From assembly GCF_010820665.1 (NCBI RefSeq), contig NZ_JAAIKC010000023.1:1-42273 (forward strand): a DNA stretch of 42,273 nucleotides, in the 5' to 3' direction. Below the pieces are notes generated by a model. The model did not search any database and was not told the DNA's origin. It saw nothing but the letters and a program-made list of their open reading frames with translations. The translations under genes and the position numbers were made by a program. Positions 26,329 to 35,500 of this stretch are shown here, one piece after another; the stretch's first letter is position 1; every line of letters starts with the position of its first letter. The stretch comes from Paenibacillus sp. SYP-B3998 (lineage in GTDB: Bacteria; Bacillota; Bacilli; Paenibacillales; NBRC-103111).

Positions 26329-26357
26329 TTGCAATTTCTTACATAATCGTATATATT
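26329..26357 (+). promoter_or_regulatory. Sigma-A-type promoter of the lipoprotein gene
   Basis: TTGCAA (26329-26334) and TATATT (26352-26357) are separated by exactly 17 bases. The predicted start near 26364 is only about eight bases before a terminator-like hairpin that precedes the lipoprotein gene. Confidence 0.55.
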
Positions 26358-26371
26358 GTTAACTTGCCAGC

Positions 26372-26403
26372 AACATCCATATACATAATATGGATGTTTT
26401 TAT
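26372..26403 (+). terminator. Terminator or leader attenuator before the lipoprotein gene
   Basis: AACATCCATAT (26372-26382) and ATATGGATGTT (26388-26398) form a perfect 11-bp stem with a 5-nt loop, followed by TTTAT. It may end the Calx-beta transcript. Because a good promoter lies just upstream, it could also act as an attenuator for the lipoprotein gene 44 bases downstream. Confidence 0.65.
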
Positions 26404-26446
26404 ATTGCAAACACATTATCAAGATGACTACATGAAGAGGTGCACA

Positions 26447-27001
26447 ATGATGACATTGAAAAAAACAGCAGCAGGAGTTCTACTACTTTCTATGATGGTT
26501 ACTGCGGCAGCATGTTCAACTGATCAAAAAAATTCATCCGCAAGCCCCGCTCCATCCGCTAACGCAACTGTCTCTCCACAAGTAAAAACAGAGAGTCAGG
26601 ATGCTGTTAATATGAAAGGCTACATCGGAGCTCGAATCGCGCTTGAGAAAATAGACTTCCTATTCGGTGAAGTCAAGTCCAAAGATGGAGCATTCATCCT
26701 AAACCCTGTCGTTGCGGACAGCAAAGAAAAAGCCGTGAAATTTCTTTCCAGCTATTTCGATGCCCCTATGGCAGAGAAAATAGCCGTACATTACCTAACA
26801 GATAAAAAAGCAGACGACGCTATTGTAACGAATGCAGCTTCGTTCTTCCCAACAAACCTGTTGAACACCAAAAAAGAAGATGTTACCTTTGATGCGGCTA
26901 ATACGCTGGATCAAGTCAAGTTCACTACCAAAGAAGGCGTAACCTATACGATGAAAAAAGTAAGCGATAAGCTTGTGCTTGCTGATGTAGCTAAGAAATA
27001 A
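26447..27001 (+). CDS. Putative lipoprotein of unknown function
   Basis: About 184 residues. Signal peptide and lipobox: KKTAAGVLLLSMMVTAAACS, cysteine near residue 23. A Ser/Ala/Pro linker (SSASPAPSANATVSP) follows. The mature domain (about 55-184) alternates short strands and helices (YIGARIALEKIDFLFGEVKS; KAVKFLSSYFDAPMAEKIAV; KEGVTYTMKKVSDKLVLADV). I do not recognise the fold; the end repeats resemble small IseA/DL-endopeptidase-inhibitor-like Bacillus proteins only loosely. AGAGGTG precedes the double ATG at 26447. A strong terminator follows. Confidence 0.75.
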   Translation: MMTLKKTAAGVLLLSMMVTAAACSTDQKNSSASPAPSANATVSPQVKTESQDAVNMKGYIGARIALEKIDFLFGEVKSKDGAFILNPVVADSKEKAVKFLSSYFDAPMAEKIAVHYLTDKKADDAIVTNAASFFPTNLLNTKKEDVTFDAANTLDQVKFTTKEGVTYTMKKVSDKLVLADVAKK

Positions 27002-27015
27002 ACAAACTCCTTTTT

Positions 27016-27053
27016 AAGGTCGGGTGAATGCTAATATTCACCCGACCTTTTAT
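27016..27053 (+). terminator. Terminator of the lipoprotein gene
   Basis: AAGGTCGGGTGAAT (27016-27029) and ATTCACCCGACCTT (27036-27049) form a perfect 14-bp stem with a 6-nt loop and a T-rich tail. It lies between convergent genes and may also serve the minus-strand PLP-enzyme operon. Confidence 0.9.
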
Positions 27054-27070
27054 TTCCCCTACACCAACAT

Positions 27071-28084
27071 TCATTCATCTAAACCATAATGAAATAACAA
27101 TGGAAGCCCACCAGTATGCATAAAGACTACAGCATCATAGCTTCTAAGCTCACCAGCGCGTCCTTTATCGATCAACGCAGCCATTGCCTTCCCCGTATAG
27201 ACAGGGTCCAGAAAGATGCCTTCAGACTGCGCGGTGATGCGGATCGCTTCGCCACACTCCTTGGTCATTTGGGCGTATCCTTCTCCGATAAACCTATCTT
27301 CGATTACGATTTGTTCTAAGGACACTTTAGCAGCAGAACCAGCCAGCTGTAAGGCATCATTTACAAGTTGAACCGTCCGCTTTTTTTTAATCTCCGTAAT
27401 CCCGCTAATGCTCACTCCGAGAACATCAATTTCAAAAGGAAAGGAAGCTACCACTTTGCCGGATATTAATCCTGCAAACGTGCCGCAAGTTCCTACTGCG
27501 ACTGCAACAAGCACGCGCCTTACTTTCGGATGCAGCTGCTCTAGTTGAACTCCGAGTTCCTGAAGCGCCACAATATAACCAAGTGTACCAAGCGCGTCCG
27601 TCCCTCCCTCAGGAATAATAAAAGCTTTCCCCCCTTCTAGGGCAACACCATGGGCAAGTTCACGCATCTTTTCATTCATATACGCTTGATTCGATTGACT
27701 TATCGGGGGCTCGATAAAAGTAATTTGCGCTTCTAATATTTGATCCAACAACAAATTACCGCTCAAGCGGTTCAGATCTGACTGACCATTTAGTACAAGC
27801 TGAGCTTGTAGACCTAATTTACGAGCTGCCGCGGCCGTCAAATGAGCGTGATTCGATTGGGCAGCCCCTGTCGTAATAATATGGGTTGCGTGCTCTGCTA
27901 AAGCTTGAGCCAAATGAAATTCAAGCTTCCTTGCCTTATTTCCCCCAGCTCCAAGCCCAGATAAATCTTCCCGCTTCACCAATAGCCTGCAGCCCAGGAT
28001 TTCAGATAACTGCCTCGTTTCCTGTAATGGGGTAGGCCACTGTCCAAGGATGATGCGAGGTAACGTTTCCATGTTATTGCCCAT
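27071..28084 (-). CDS. D-cysteine desulfhydrase / ACC deaminase family PLP enzyme
   Basis: A 337-residue fold-type-II PLP enzyme. The family pattern is clear: WPTPLQETRQLSEILGCRLL, then LVKREDLSGLGAGGNKARKL with the PLP lysine in GGNKARK, TGAAQSNHAHLTAAAARKLG, IPEGGTDALGTLGYIVA, VAVGTCGTFAGL, LDPVYTGKAMAALIDKG and FMHTGGLPLLF. Members convert D-cysteine to pyruvate, sulfide and ammonia, or open the ACC ring; the sequence alone does not decide which. AGGAGG sits six bases before the ATG. It starts nine bases after the cysteine-synthase-like gene, so the two are co-translated from one transcript. Confidence 0.88.
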   Translation of the reverse strand: MGNNMETLPRIILGQWPTPLQETRQLSEILGCRLLVKREDLSGLGAGGNKARKLEFHLAQALAEHATHIITTGAAQSNHAHLTAAAARKLGLQAQLVLNGQSDLNRLSGNLLLDQILEAQITFIEPPISQSNQAYMNEKMRELAHGVALEGGKAFIIPEGGTDALGTLGYIVALQELGVQLEQLHPKVRRVLVAVAVGTCGTFAGLISGKVVASFPFEIDVLGVSISGITEIKKKRTVQLVNDALQLAGSAAKVSLEQIVIEDRFIGEGYAQMTKECGEAIRITAQSEGIFLDPVYTGKAMAALIDKGRAGELRSYDAVVFMHTGGLPLLFHYGLDE

Positions 28085-28093
28085 GTGAACCTC

Positions 28094-29044
28094 CTACTGA
28101 AATACGAGCGGTTTGTCATCGAATAAACCAATACTTAAATAGCGTTCTCCCGTATCGGGTCCAAGCGCAACCACCCGCTTGCCTTTACCTAGGCGACGAG
28201 CGATCTGAATAGCGGCCCAAACCGCTGCCCCCGTAGAAGGACCGGCAAGAATGCCCTCCTTGCGTGCCAAATCCTTTGACGTTAGCCAAGCGTTTTCGTC
28301 CGAAATATGGATGATCTCCTCCAAAATTTGCATATTTATGACTTCTGGAATTTGCGAAGGACTAATCCCATAGATATAATGCTCGCCAGGTTCTTCTCCT
28401 TCGAGAACCTTCGAACGTTCCGATTCCACGAGATAGATGCTCACATTCGTCACCACTTCTTTCAGTCGCTCTCCGATACCCGTTATCGTGCCGCCTGTTC
28501 CAGAGGTAGCTACAAAGGCATCGAGATTGCGATCCGTTTGATCCAGAATTTCCTCGGCGGTCGTCAGCCTGTGGATAGCCGGATTTGCCGGATTCTCCGA
28601 CTGCCTCGCGACAAAGCTATTCGGCAATTCTTGATGATGTTTTTCCACTCTTTCTTTCACGACATCAATGTCTTCATCTGCGCTAAACGTAATAATCTCG
28701 GCACCGAACGCACGCAGAAGGTCAAACCTCTCTTTATTATATTTTTCTCGGATATAGATGATGGTCTTGTAACCAAGAACTGCCGCGATAGAAGCCAAGC
28801 CAATTCCTGTATTACCGCTTGTCAATTCAATAATTGTACCTCCGGGCTTTAGTAGACCATCTTTTTCTGCCTGACGAATGATGCCATAAGCCGTGCGATC
28901 CTTCACACTGCCGCCTGGATTATAGGATTCCAACTTCAAATAGACCTCAGCATCTTCTTCACTCACTAGCTTGTTAATACGCACCATGGGCGTTTGGCCG
29001 ATCAAATCCAGAATACTATCACATAGCTTGTTTCTGTTTCCCAT
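28094..29044 (-). CDS. Cysteine synthase (O-acetylserine sulfhydrylase)-like enzyme
   Basis: A 316-residue fold-type-II PLP enzyme: LIGQTPMVRINKL, NPGGSVKDRTAYGIIRQAEK with the PLP lysine, LTSGNTGIGLASIAAVLGYK, TSGTGGTITGIGERL (phosphate loop) and GPDTGERYLSIGLF. It differs from the usual CysK at several positions: IREKYNKER where CysK has a MPDTMS segment, GISPSQIP for GIGAGFIP, and AGPSTGAA for GISSGAA. It may therefore be a paralogue with another nucleophile or substrate. GGGAGG lies just before the ATG. It sits 21 bases after a small peptide gene and nine before the D-cysteine-desulfhydrase-like gene. Confidence 0.88.
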   Translation of the reverse strand: MGNRNKLCDSILDLIGQTPMVRINKLVSEEDAEVYLKLESYNPGGSVKDRTAYGIIRQAEKDGLLKPGGTIIELTSGNTGIGLASIAAVLGYKTIIYIREKYNKERFDLLRAFGAEIITFSADEDIDVVKERVEKHHQELPNSFVARQSENPANPAIHRLTTAEEILDQTDRNLDAFVATSGTGGTITGIGERLKEVVTNVSIYLVESERSKVLEGEEPGEHYIYGISPSQIPEVINMQILEEIIHISDENAWLTSKDLARKEGILAGPSTGAAVWAAIQIARRLGKGKRVVALGPDTGERYLSIGLFDDKPLVFQ

Positions 29045-29065
29045 ACTTCCTCCCTCGTCGTTTAT

Positions 29066-29185
29066 TTAATAGGATCTGGAACTTGAGCCGTAAAGCGCAC
29101 CCAGTTCCACGCTCAATTCTTTGATTAATTGCACAGATTCCTCACTATTAATATCTTCAGAAGCAGCCGTCAGGTTTGACCTCAT
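29066..29185 (-). CDS. Small peptide, 39 residues, heading the PLP-enzyme operon
   Basis: Starts MRSNLTAASEDINSEE, continues with a helical segment (SVQLIKELSVELGALY) and ends GSSSRSY. It has nine serines and no cysteine or membrane helix. A strong AAGGAGG lies nine bases before this ATG; an in-frame ATG two codons earlier is too close to it. The layout of an acidic helical first part and a short Ser-rich tail recalls a ribosomal peptide precursor, but I know no family match. Alternatives are a serine-rich regulatory leader peptide or a small enzyme partner. The upstream 29186-29520 is A/T-rich and I could not place a confident promoter. Confidence 0.5.
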   Translation of the reverse strand: MRSNLTAASEDINSEESVQLIKELSVELGALYGSSSRSY

Positions 29186-29530
29186 TGCCATCTTCCTCCT
29201 TATTCCTGTCACAAAGTAAATATTATTATTAATCATATAAATTACATTGGTTTTGTATGCTATATGCCTATTCATAAATTTACCGAAACAAGGAAACCAT
29301 GTCTAATCAGTATTTTCTATTCAATCTTTAATCCTTCTATCCAAGTAGCGCCCCTCTACATAAATAAGCCATACAGCCGAAGCCGCATGACCCTCCCCTT
29401 TTTCATGCTCATAAGATCTTCACAAAATCCGATACCTCTTCCACCACTATCTTTCAGTAAACATAGTTCGGTGAAAGCTGTGAGCATGAAGTATGAAACT
29501 AGCATTACATTACATTGAAATCATATACAT

Positions 29531-29571
29531 AAAAAAAACGCCGACAATCCATGAGTAGAAGGATTGTCGGC
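29531..29571 (-). terminator. Terminator of the GH8 gene
   Basis: GCCGACAATCC (29540-29550) and GGATTGTCGGC (29561-29571) form a perfect stem with a 10-nt loop. On the minus strand an eight-T tract follows directly. It is about 70 bases past the end of the GH8 gene's separated tail. Confidence 0.9.
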
Positions 29572-29637
29572 ACTCGCCGTCCTAAAGGGGCAGCGAACTA
29601 ATTAGGAAAAGAAACCAGTTTGTCGAGCGATGCAGAA

Positions 29638-30262
29638 CTAGCCTCCATTAACGATAAGAATTGGGTGGGCTGCTGCATTCGCATTTTCTTTCGTCGCGTA
29701 GTCTGCCCCCAAATCTTCATTTAAACCCGCAAGACGGAAGCTCACTGCTCCATCAGTCTGGCTGTTAACAAAAGCCGTTACATCAAAACTTACATATACA
29801 CCTTCTTGATCAACCGTCACGGTGCCCACAGACGTCCCAGCTTCGGAGGGTTGATTCGTTGCGTTGATCGTAGCCTCAGTCCAAACATCATCATTAATTC
29901 CTTTAGCTTCCAATGTGTATGATGTTGTATTACTGTGGATATTCGTCACGTAAAGCTTCAAAATGGCCGAGCTTACATTCCCGCTAAAGGCGGAAGTATT
30001 AAACTTCACATAGCCTTTGCGATCGTAGGAAGCATTGGAAGCTCTTAGCTTAACGCTCATGGTAGTCAGCGAACCATAATTATCGCCTGCGTAGGTACCG
30101 CCGCGAACGGAACTATCCGCAGTTGCCGTTAGCGTAATTGGCGTATTGGACGTTCCTCCACTTGTCGTCACACTGACGGCATTACTCGCAGCAGAAACAT
30201 TGCCAGCTGCATCTTTCGCTTTCACTGCAAAGGTATAAGTCTTGCTGGCTTGGGTATCACCT
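29638..30262 (-). pseudogene. Frameshifted C-terminal part of the GH8 protein (half FN3 plus DNRLRE/CBM96)
   Basis: Encodes GDTQASKTYTFAVKAKDAAG, the end of an FN3 domain, then a DNRLRE-type (CBM96-like) carbohydrate-binding module of about 165 residues (SSVRGGTYAGDNYGSLTTMS; SFRLAGLNEDLGADYATKEN). It is in a different frame from the GH8 gene but continues it exactly: the intact paralogue at 32510-37075 reads from CBM32 through SGDTQAPS and a full FN3 into the same module. It has no ribosome-binding site at its first ATG, so it is probably untranslated unless frameshifting occurs or the base count is a sequencing error. Confidence 0.75.
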
Positions 30263-30960
30263 TGTAACATCCGTACCATAGACTTCGAATTCATATAAAG
30301 AATATCCGTAAGAAGTTCCTCTTACCGTGCCATACATTCTTACATATCTGGCATCCTGAGCAGTGATTGTAAGATCATCAATAGCACCATTCCCTGTAGT
30401 CGTTGAATAAACATCGGTCCAATTGGATGGAGATGCGCTATCAGTGGATACTTGAATCTTGTAGCCCTTCGCATAAGCAGCTTCCCAATTTAGTTTAACT
30501 CGATTAATGTTCTTCGTAGCGCCAAGATCAACATAGATCCATTGAGGATCAGCACCCTCAACACTCGCCCATCTTGTTGTCGCGTTGCCATCGAAAGCTT
30601 TAGCTGCTCCTACGCTCGTTGTTTCGTTTGAACTGGAAACGCCAGCTTTGTTCAGAGCCAGATTCGTTGGCTGCGTTGGTCCGTTATTTGTCGTAGCCGT
30701 TGTTGTATTGCTAACGCCTGATTGGTTACCAGCCGCATCCTTAGCCTTCACAGTAAAGGTGTATGTCGTGCTCGCACTCAACCCACTTACAGTTGCACTC
30801 GTACCTGGAACTGATGCAGCCAATGTTGCCCCGTTATAAACCTCATAGCTCGTTACACCTACGTTGTCCGTAGACGCGTTCCATGAAAGGGACACACTGG
30901 AAGCGGTTTTACCCGTAACGGTTAAGTTCCCTGGCACGGAAGGTGCTTGTGTATCTGGTG
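29641..30960. repeat. Modules duplicated between the two polysaccharide-active genes, copy A
   Basis: The FN3-CBM32 segment (about 30280-30960) and the half FN3-DNRLRE segment (about 29641-30240) are close copies, in the same order, of 34580-35270 and 33781-34380 in the neighbouring gene. Protein runs such as SSNETTSVGAAKAFDGNA and LEAKGI are shared, and many DNA stretches are identical. This is consistent with duplication and later gene conversion. Confidence 0.8.
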
Positions 30961-32254
30961 AGCCACCAGCCACAGGCTTCCACCAGTTGCCTGAAATAAA
31001 CAACATGTTTAACAATGAAAAGCTGTCGCTGTAATAGCCTGTTTTATGGCTCTTCATCCAATCCCAGCCCGCATTGATCCAAGCTTGATTACTGCTGTTC
31101 GATGTAGCTGCTGCAATCAAGGGAGCGACGAAAACGCCTTCGGATCCGCTTGCTGAACCTGTCACTGCCCCATTTAATTTATAGCCGTCTTTAATATTGT
31201 CAGGATTGCCGCCTGTTTTCCCTTTAATCCAGGTAGCCATCTTATCAGCAATTGCTTTACCTCTTGTATCTCCGTATAACCCATAATCCATAACAATTCG
31301 CAAAGGCACGCGAGATGCATTGTAATTGTACTCATCCGTTTCTGGAAACTCATCCAGAAAGTTTCTTGGAGCTGGCTGAGGTGGATTTCCTACAACGAAA
31401 TCCGAAATCAGTCCCGTATTTGGGGAATAGGAGGCGCTGAATGAAGTGTAAACACTATACAGATTATTGATGACATTAAGCCATGTTTGATCACCCGTAA
31501 CCTCGTAGAAGGCTCTTAAATGACTAAGCATCCAATCAGACGGTCTCGTATTCAAAGCATTTTTCTCATCCCAATCGCCCAGGTTCAATCGGTTATTGGT
31601 CGTGACATTACTCACTTTAATACCATCTGTAATCATCTTTTTGGCTTCTGCCAAATAATTGATCGTACCTGTTGATCCCCATTGATAATGAGCAAGAATC
31701 AGGGAGTAAGCAATATCCACATCCCCATCGGTAGCCGAGTCAAAATGACCTTGAGCGGCTTTAGCATCTGCCACCACCCAACCCATTAAATTTCCATTTG
31801 CTGAGCTTTTATAAGCTCTGGCTGTCTTGAAAAGACCATCGTAAATGGTTTTTGCATTCGTATCGTAGCCTGCCATTAAGGCGGTAATCACCATGCCATA
31901 TCCTTGACCTTCAGAGGAGCCTAATGGTTTATACCCATCTGCACCTCCGGTTATATTACCTTTGATATAATATCCGCCGGGTAGAGAGGACAAGTCATTT
32001 TTCAGGTAGCTTGATTTCCATGAATTATAATAAGAAGCAACATCCGAATTCAATTGTGTTTGCGTAACATGATTAGGTTTCGTGATCCCCGTATAATTTA
32101 CTTGCTGTGGAAAGGGCTTTTGCTCGCCTGCAGCTTCGGCCTTCTGCTCTAATGCAGGCGAGAGAAAGCTCGCCGTTAAAAAGGTAACGCAAAGCACAGC
32201 AACAGACCAAACCTTCAACTTATTTTTGACGGGCCTTACCTTGGTCATTTCCAT
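30257..32254 (-). CDS. Secreted GH8 glycoside hydrolase with FN3 and CBM32, truncated by frameshift
   Basis: Signal peptide about 1-41 (VWSVAVLCVTFLTASFLSPA). GH8 catalytic domain about 45-430, with the general acid in SSEGQGYGMVITALMAGYD, ATDGDVDIAYSL, LGDWDEKNALNTRPSDWMLS and YNYNASRVPLRIVMDYGLYGD in part. The overall look is that of chitosanase / endo-1,4-beta-glucanase GH8 enzymes of Bacillus and Paenibacillus. An FN3 domain (about 436-525) and a CBM32/discoidin module (about 532-662; PQWIYVDLGATKNINRVKLN) follow. The frame then stops after EVYGTDVTR; the expected FN3 and DNRLRE modules continue in another frame. The enzyme could still be active. AGGAGG precedes the ATG. Confidence 0.87.
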   Translation of the reverse strand: MEMTKVRPVKNKLKVWSVAVLCVTFLTASFLSPALEQKAEAAGEQKPFPQQVNYTGITKPNHVTQTQLNSDVASYYNSWKSSYLKNDLSSLPGGYYIKGNITGGADGYKPLGSSEGQGYGMVITALMAGYDTNAKTIYDGLFKTARAYKSSANGNLMGWVVADAKAAQGHFDSATDGDVDIAYSLILAHYQWGSTGTINYLAEAKKMITDGIKVSNVTTNNRLNLGDWDEKNALNTRPSDWMLSHLRAFYEVTGDQTWLNVINNLYSVYTSFSASYSPNTGLISDFVVGNPPQPAPRNFLDEFPETDEYNYNASRVPLRIVMDYGLYGDTRGKAIADKMATWIKGKTGGNPDNIKDGYKLNGAVTGSASGSEGVFVAPLIAAATSNSSNQAWINAGWDWMKSHKTGYYSDSFSLLNMLFISGNWWKPVAGGSPDTQAPSVPGNLTVTGKTASSVSLSWNASTDNVGVTSYEVYNGATLAASVPGTSATVSGLSASTTYTFTVKAKDAAGNQSGVSNTTTATTNNGPTQPTNLALNKAGVSSSNETTSVGAAKAFDGNATTRWASVEGADPQWIYVDLGATKNINRVKLNWEAAYAKGYKIQVSTDSASPSNWTDVYSTTTGNGAIDDLTITAQDARYVRMYGTVRGTSYGYSLYEFEVYGTDVTR

Positions 32255-32344
32255 TCTAATACCTCCTAATTGATTGTTTTTGCCATCTTGATCAATCCAG
32301 ATCCGAGGATGTAAATCTTACTGAACGCCCTGCTGTATCACTAC

Positions 32345-32400
32345 TCCCCCCTTTACCTGTTATTTTTAAATATAAGCGTTTTAACTTTTAGGATAAAAGT
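32345..32400 (-). promoter_or_regulatory. Palindromic upstream element of the GH8 gene
   Basis: ACTTTTATCCTAAAAGT (minus strand, 32400-32384) is a palindrome with 7-bp arms around TCC. A GGGGGGA run follows on the minus strand at 32351-32345. A near-copy with the same downstream G run precedes the other polysaccharide gene at 37135-37178, so it is a candidate shared operator. The remainder of 32255-32509 shows no terminator for the upstream gene. Confidence 0.45.
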
Positions 32401-32509
32401 GACTCTATATTGGGAAAGGGAATCTGATGCTGCGAAGTCTTTGTTCAAAGAGTACCTGCAGCACCTGAGACACTGTTATCCTTGTGAGCAATCAGCGTAC
32501 ACTTCCTGC

Positions 32510-35500
32510 TTATTTATTTACATTGTTGTTATATAGATTGCCGCCATTTATTCTAACATCATCATGCGCTTTCGTGCCTGTAGCTGCACTCGTCGCATAA
32601 ACAACATAGCCCGGCACGCCATCTAAATTAACTGTATTGTTATAAAAAGTATTGTTCTTTCCTGTTCCATACAGGGAGCCATGAGTCCGTACCTGAAACG
32701 CATCCACCACATTAGCATTCCCATTCCGATACCCTTGGTTATTACGGACAACGGTGTTGATGCCCTTCACATCAATGAAGCTATCGGCGCTATTGTCGCC
32801 CGTGATACCCGTTCCATTGAAGTTACAATACTCAACAATCGTCCCGTCAGCGCCCTCTTTGATATCGATATGCTCTGCTGTAATATCGCCATTAAATACT
32901 GTGTATCTTATGACATTTCCGATGACGATATGTTCATAGGGCGTACTTTCATCTGAACCGACGTAAGCCCCTTCTCCATACCCGGCTTGATAGTTGCCCG
33001 TATCATAAATCTTAGAATATTCCAACGTATTATACGAGCTGCCATCCCTGAAATGCACGCCTTCATCCCCAATGAGATGAACTTCAACGTTATTCAGCAA
33101 GTTGTGATTGCCATTATCCACAACAATTCCTTTTTGTGCGTTCATAATGACAAGATCGCGAAGCTCCCAATAATCCCCTGTCAGATGAATGCCATAGGAT
33201 CCATCATTCATCGCAACGCCTTTTAATGTGGCACGATTCTGGGGATCACAGCTTTTCATCACAATGTGATTTGCAGACGTCCCATTTTTCGGAGAGTAAA
33301 ATAGACCTGGCCCATACGGATCTTCAGGAGTTCTGGGAATATCGCCGGCCGTTGAAACATCTCCAATGTATGCCCCTGGGGCAATAAGTATGACATCGCC
33401 GGGCTTCGCATTCTTCATTGCAGTCTGAATAGCGGCTGTAGAAGTTAGTGCGTTAGTGCAACCGGGCCCGACAATAACGTCGCTATCCGTGGTCACGCTG
33501 ACTTGATTGCTTCCCCCGGAAGCATTGCCTGCCGCATCTTTTGCTTTTACCTTAAATGCATACGCCGTATTGGGACTTAATCCGCTCACTGTCGCGCTCG
33601 TACCCGGTACTGTAGCCGCTAAAGTCGAACCGTTATACACCTCATAACCCGTCACCCCAGTGTTATCCGTAGAGGCATTCCAAGTGAGAGACACACTTGA
33701 TGACGTTTTCCCCATAACCGTTAGATTGGTTGGTACAGAAGGGGCCTGTGTGTCTCCTCCGCTGCTTCCCCCTCCATTGACCACAAGAATGGGGCGGGCA
33801 GCCGCATTGGCATTTTCTTTGGTCGCATAATCAGAACCCAAATCTTCATTCAGACCTGCAAGTCGGAAACTTGCCGCTCCGTCTGTTTGACTGTTAATGA
33901 AAGCGGTAACATCAAAATTTATATAGACGCCTTCTTGATTCACCGTTGCCGTACCCACAGGGGTTCCAGCTTCTGACGGTTGATTCGTTGCATTAAGCGT
34001 GGATTCGCTCCATCCATCATTGCTAATCCCCTTAGCTTCCAACGTGTAGGACGTCGTATTGCTGTGAATATTCGTCACATAAAGCTTTAATGCTGCTGAG
34101 CTTACAGGGCCGCTTAACGAAGACGTATTAAACTTCACATACCCTTTGCGATCGTAAGAGGCATTGGAAGATCTTAATTTGATGCTCATGGTATCCAAAG
34201 AACCATAATTGTCGCCTGCATACGTACCTCCGCGAACGAAGCTATCCGCTATCGCTGTTAGCGTAACCGGTGTATTCGGCGGATTGGGCGTACCTCCGCT
34301 TGTAGCTGCGCTAACCGTATTGCTTGCAGCGGATACGTTGCCAGCGGCATCTTTCGCCTTTACTGTAAACGCGTAAGTCGTACTCGCACTCAGCCCGCTT
34401 ATTGTTGCGCTAGTGCCTGTCACGCTTGTCACAAGCGCCGCGCCGTTATATACCTCATAACTCGTTACACCGACGTTGTCTATGGATGCATTCCAGGAAA
34501 GCGACACACTGGAAGCGGTTGTAGCGGTTACTGCCAGACTCGCTGGCGCCGATGGCGCTTGGGTGTCTCCGCTTGTTGAATCTGAACCGTACACTTCAAA
34601 TTCATACAAAGAATACCCGTAAGCTGTTCCTCTAGCCGTACCATACATCCTTACATATCTGGCATCTTGCGCTGGGAAAGTAAGCTCATCAATGGCCCCG
34701 TCCCCCGTTGTGGTTGAATAGACATCCGTCCAATTCGTAGGCGCTGCGCTATCGGTGGATACTTGGATTTTGTAATTCTTCGCATAGGCAGATTCCCACA
34801 ATAATTTGACTTTGTTAATGCTTTTCTTCGCGCCAAGATCAACATAGATCCATTGCGGATCAATCCCCTCGGCGCTTCCCCACCGCGATATCGCATTGCC
34901 ATCGAAGGCTTTAGCTGCTCCCACGCTCGTTGTTTCATTTGAACTGGAAAAACCAGTTTTGTTCAGAGCCAGATTCGCAGATGGCGGCGTCGTTCCGTTG
35001 TTTGTCGTTGCCGTTACCGCACTACTAGCAGCAGATAGATTGCTGGCAGCATCTTTGGCCTTCACTGTAAACGTGTAGGCTGTACTCGCGCTAAGCCCAC
35101 TTACCGTCGCACTTGTGCTTGTAACCGATGCGGCTAAGATTGTGCCCCTATACACCTCATAGCCGGTTACGCCTACATTGTCGGTCGAAGCGCTCCATGA
35201 AAGTGTCACGCTGGAGGCTGTTGTGCTTGTGACTGCCAAATTCGCTGGTGTGGTTGGTGCTTGCGTATCCCCAGGATTACTGCCTTCACAATTTACCACA
35301 GCCGTTCCACTACCCAATAAGGAGTTTCCAGAAAAGGTTAAACAATCATACACACCAGCATTTGGAGCCGTCGAATAATCAACCTTTTCATTGTCCGTCC
35401 ATGTGCTGATAATCGTTCCAGCAGGCTTCGCCAAATGCATCCATTTGGTTCCATCCCAACCTATTTCATAAATACGGTGAGGATCATTATAAGGTGCATA

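Noticed and set aside
29186..29520. Possible T-box or S-box leader before the PLP-enzyme operon
   Set aside because: I found no T-box core sequence, no SAM riboswitch hallmarks and no terminator in the minus-strand leader.
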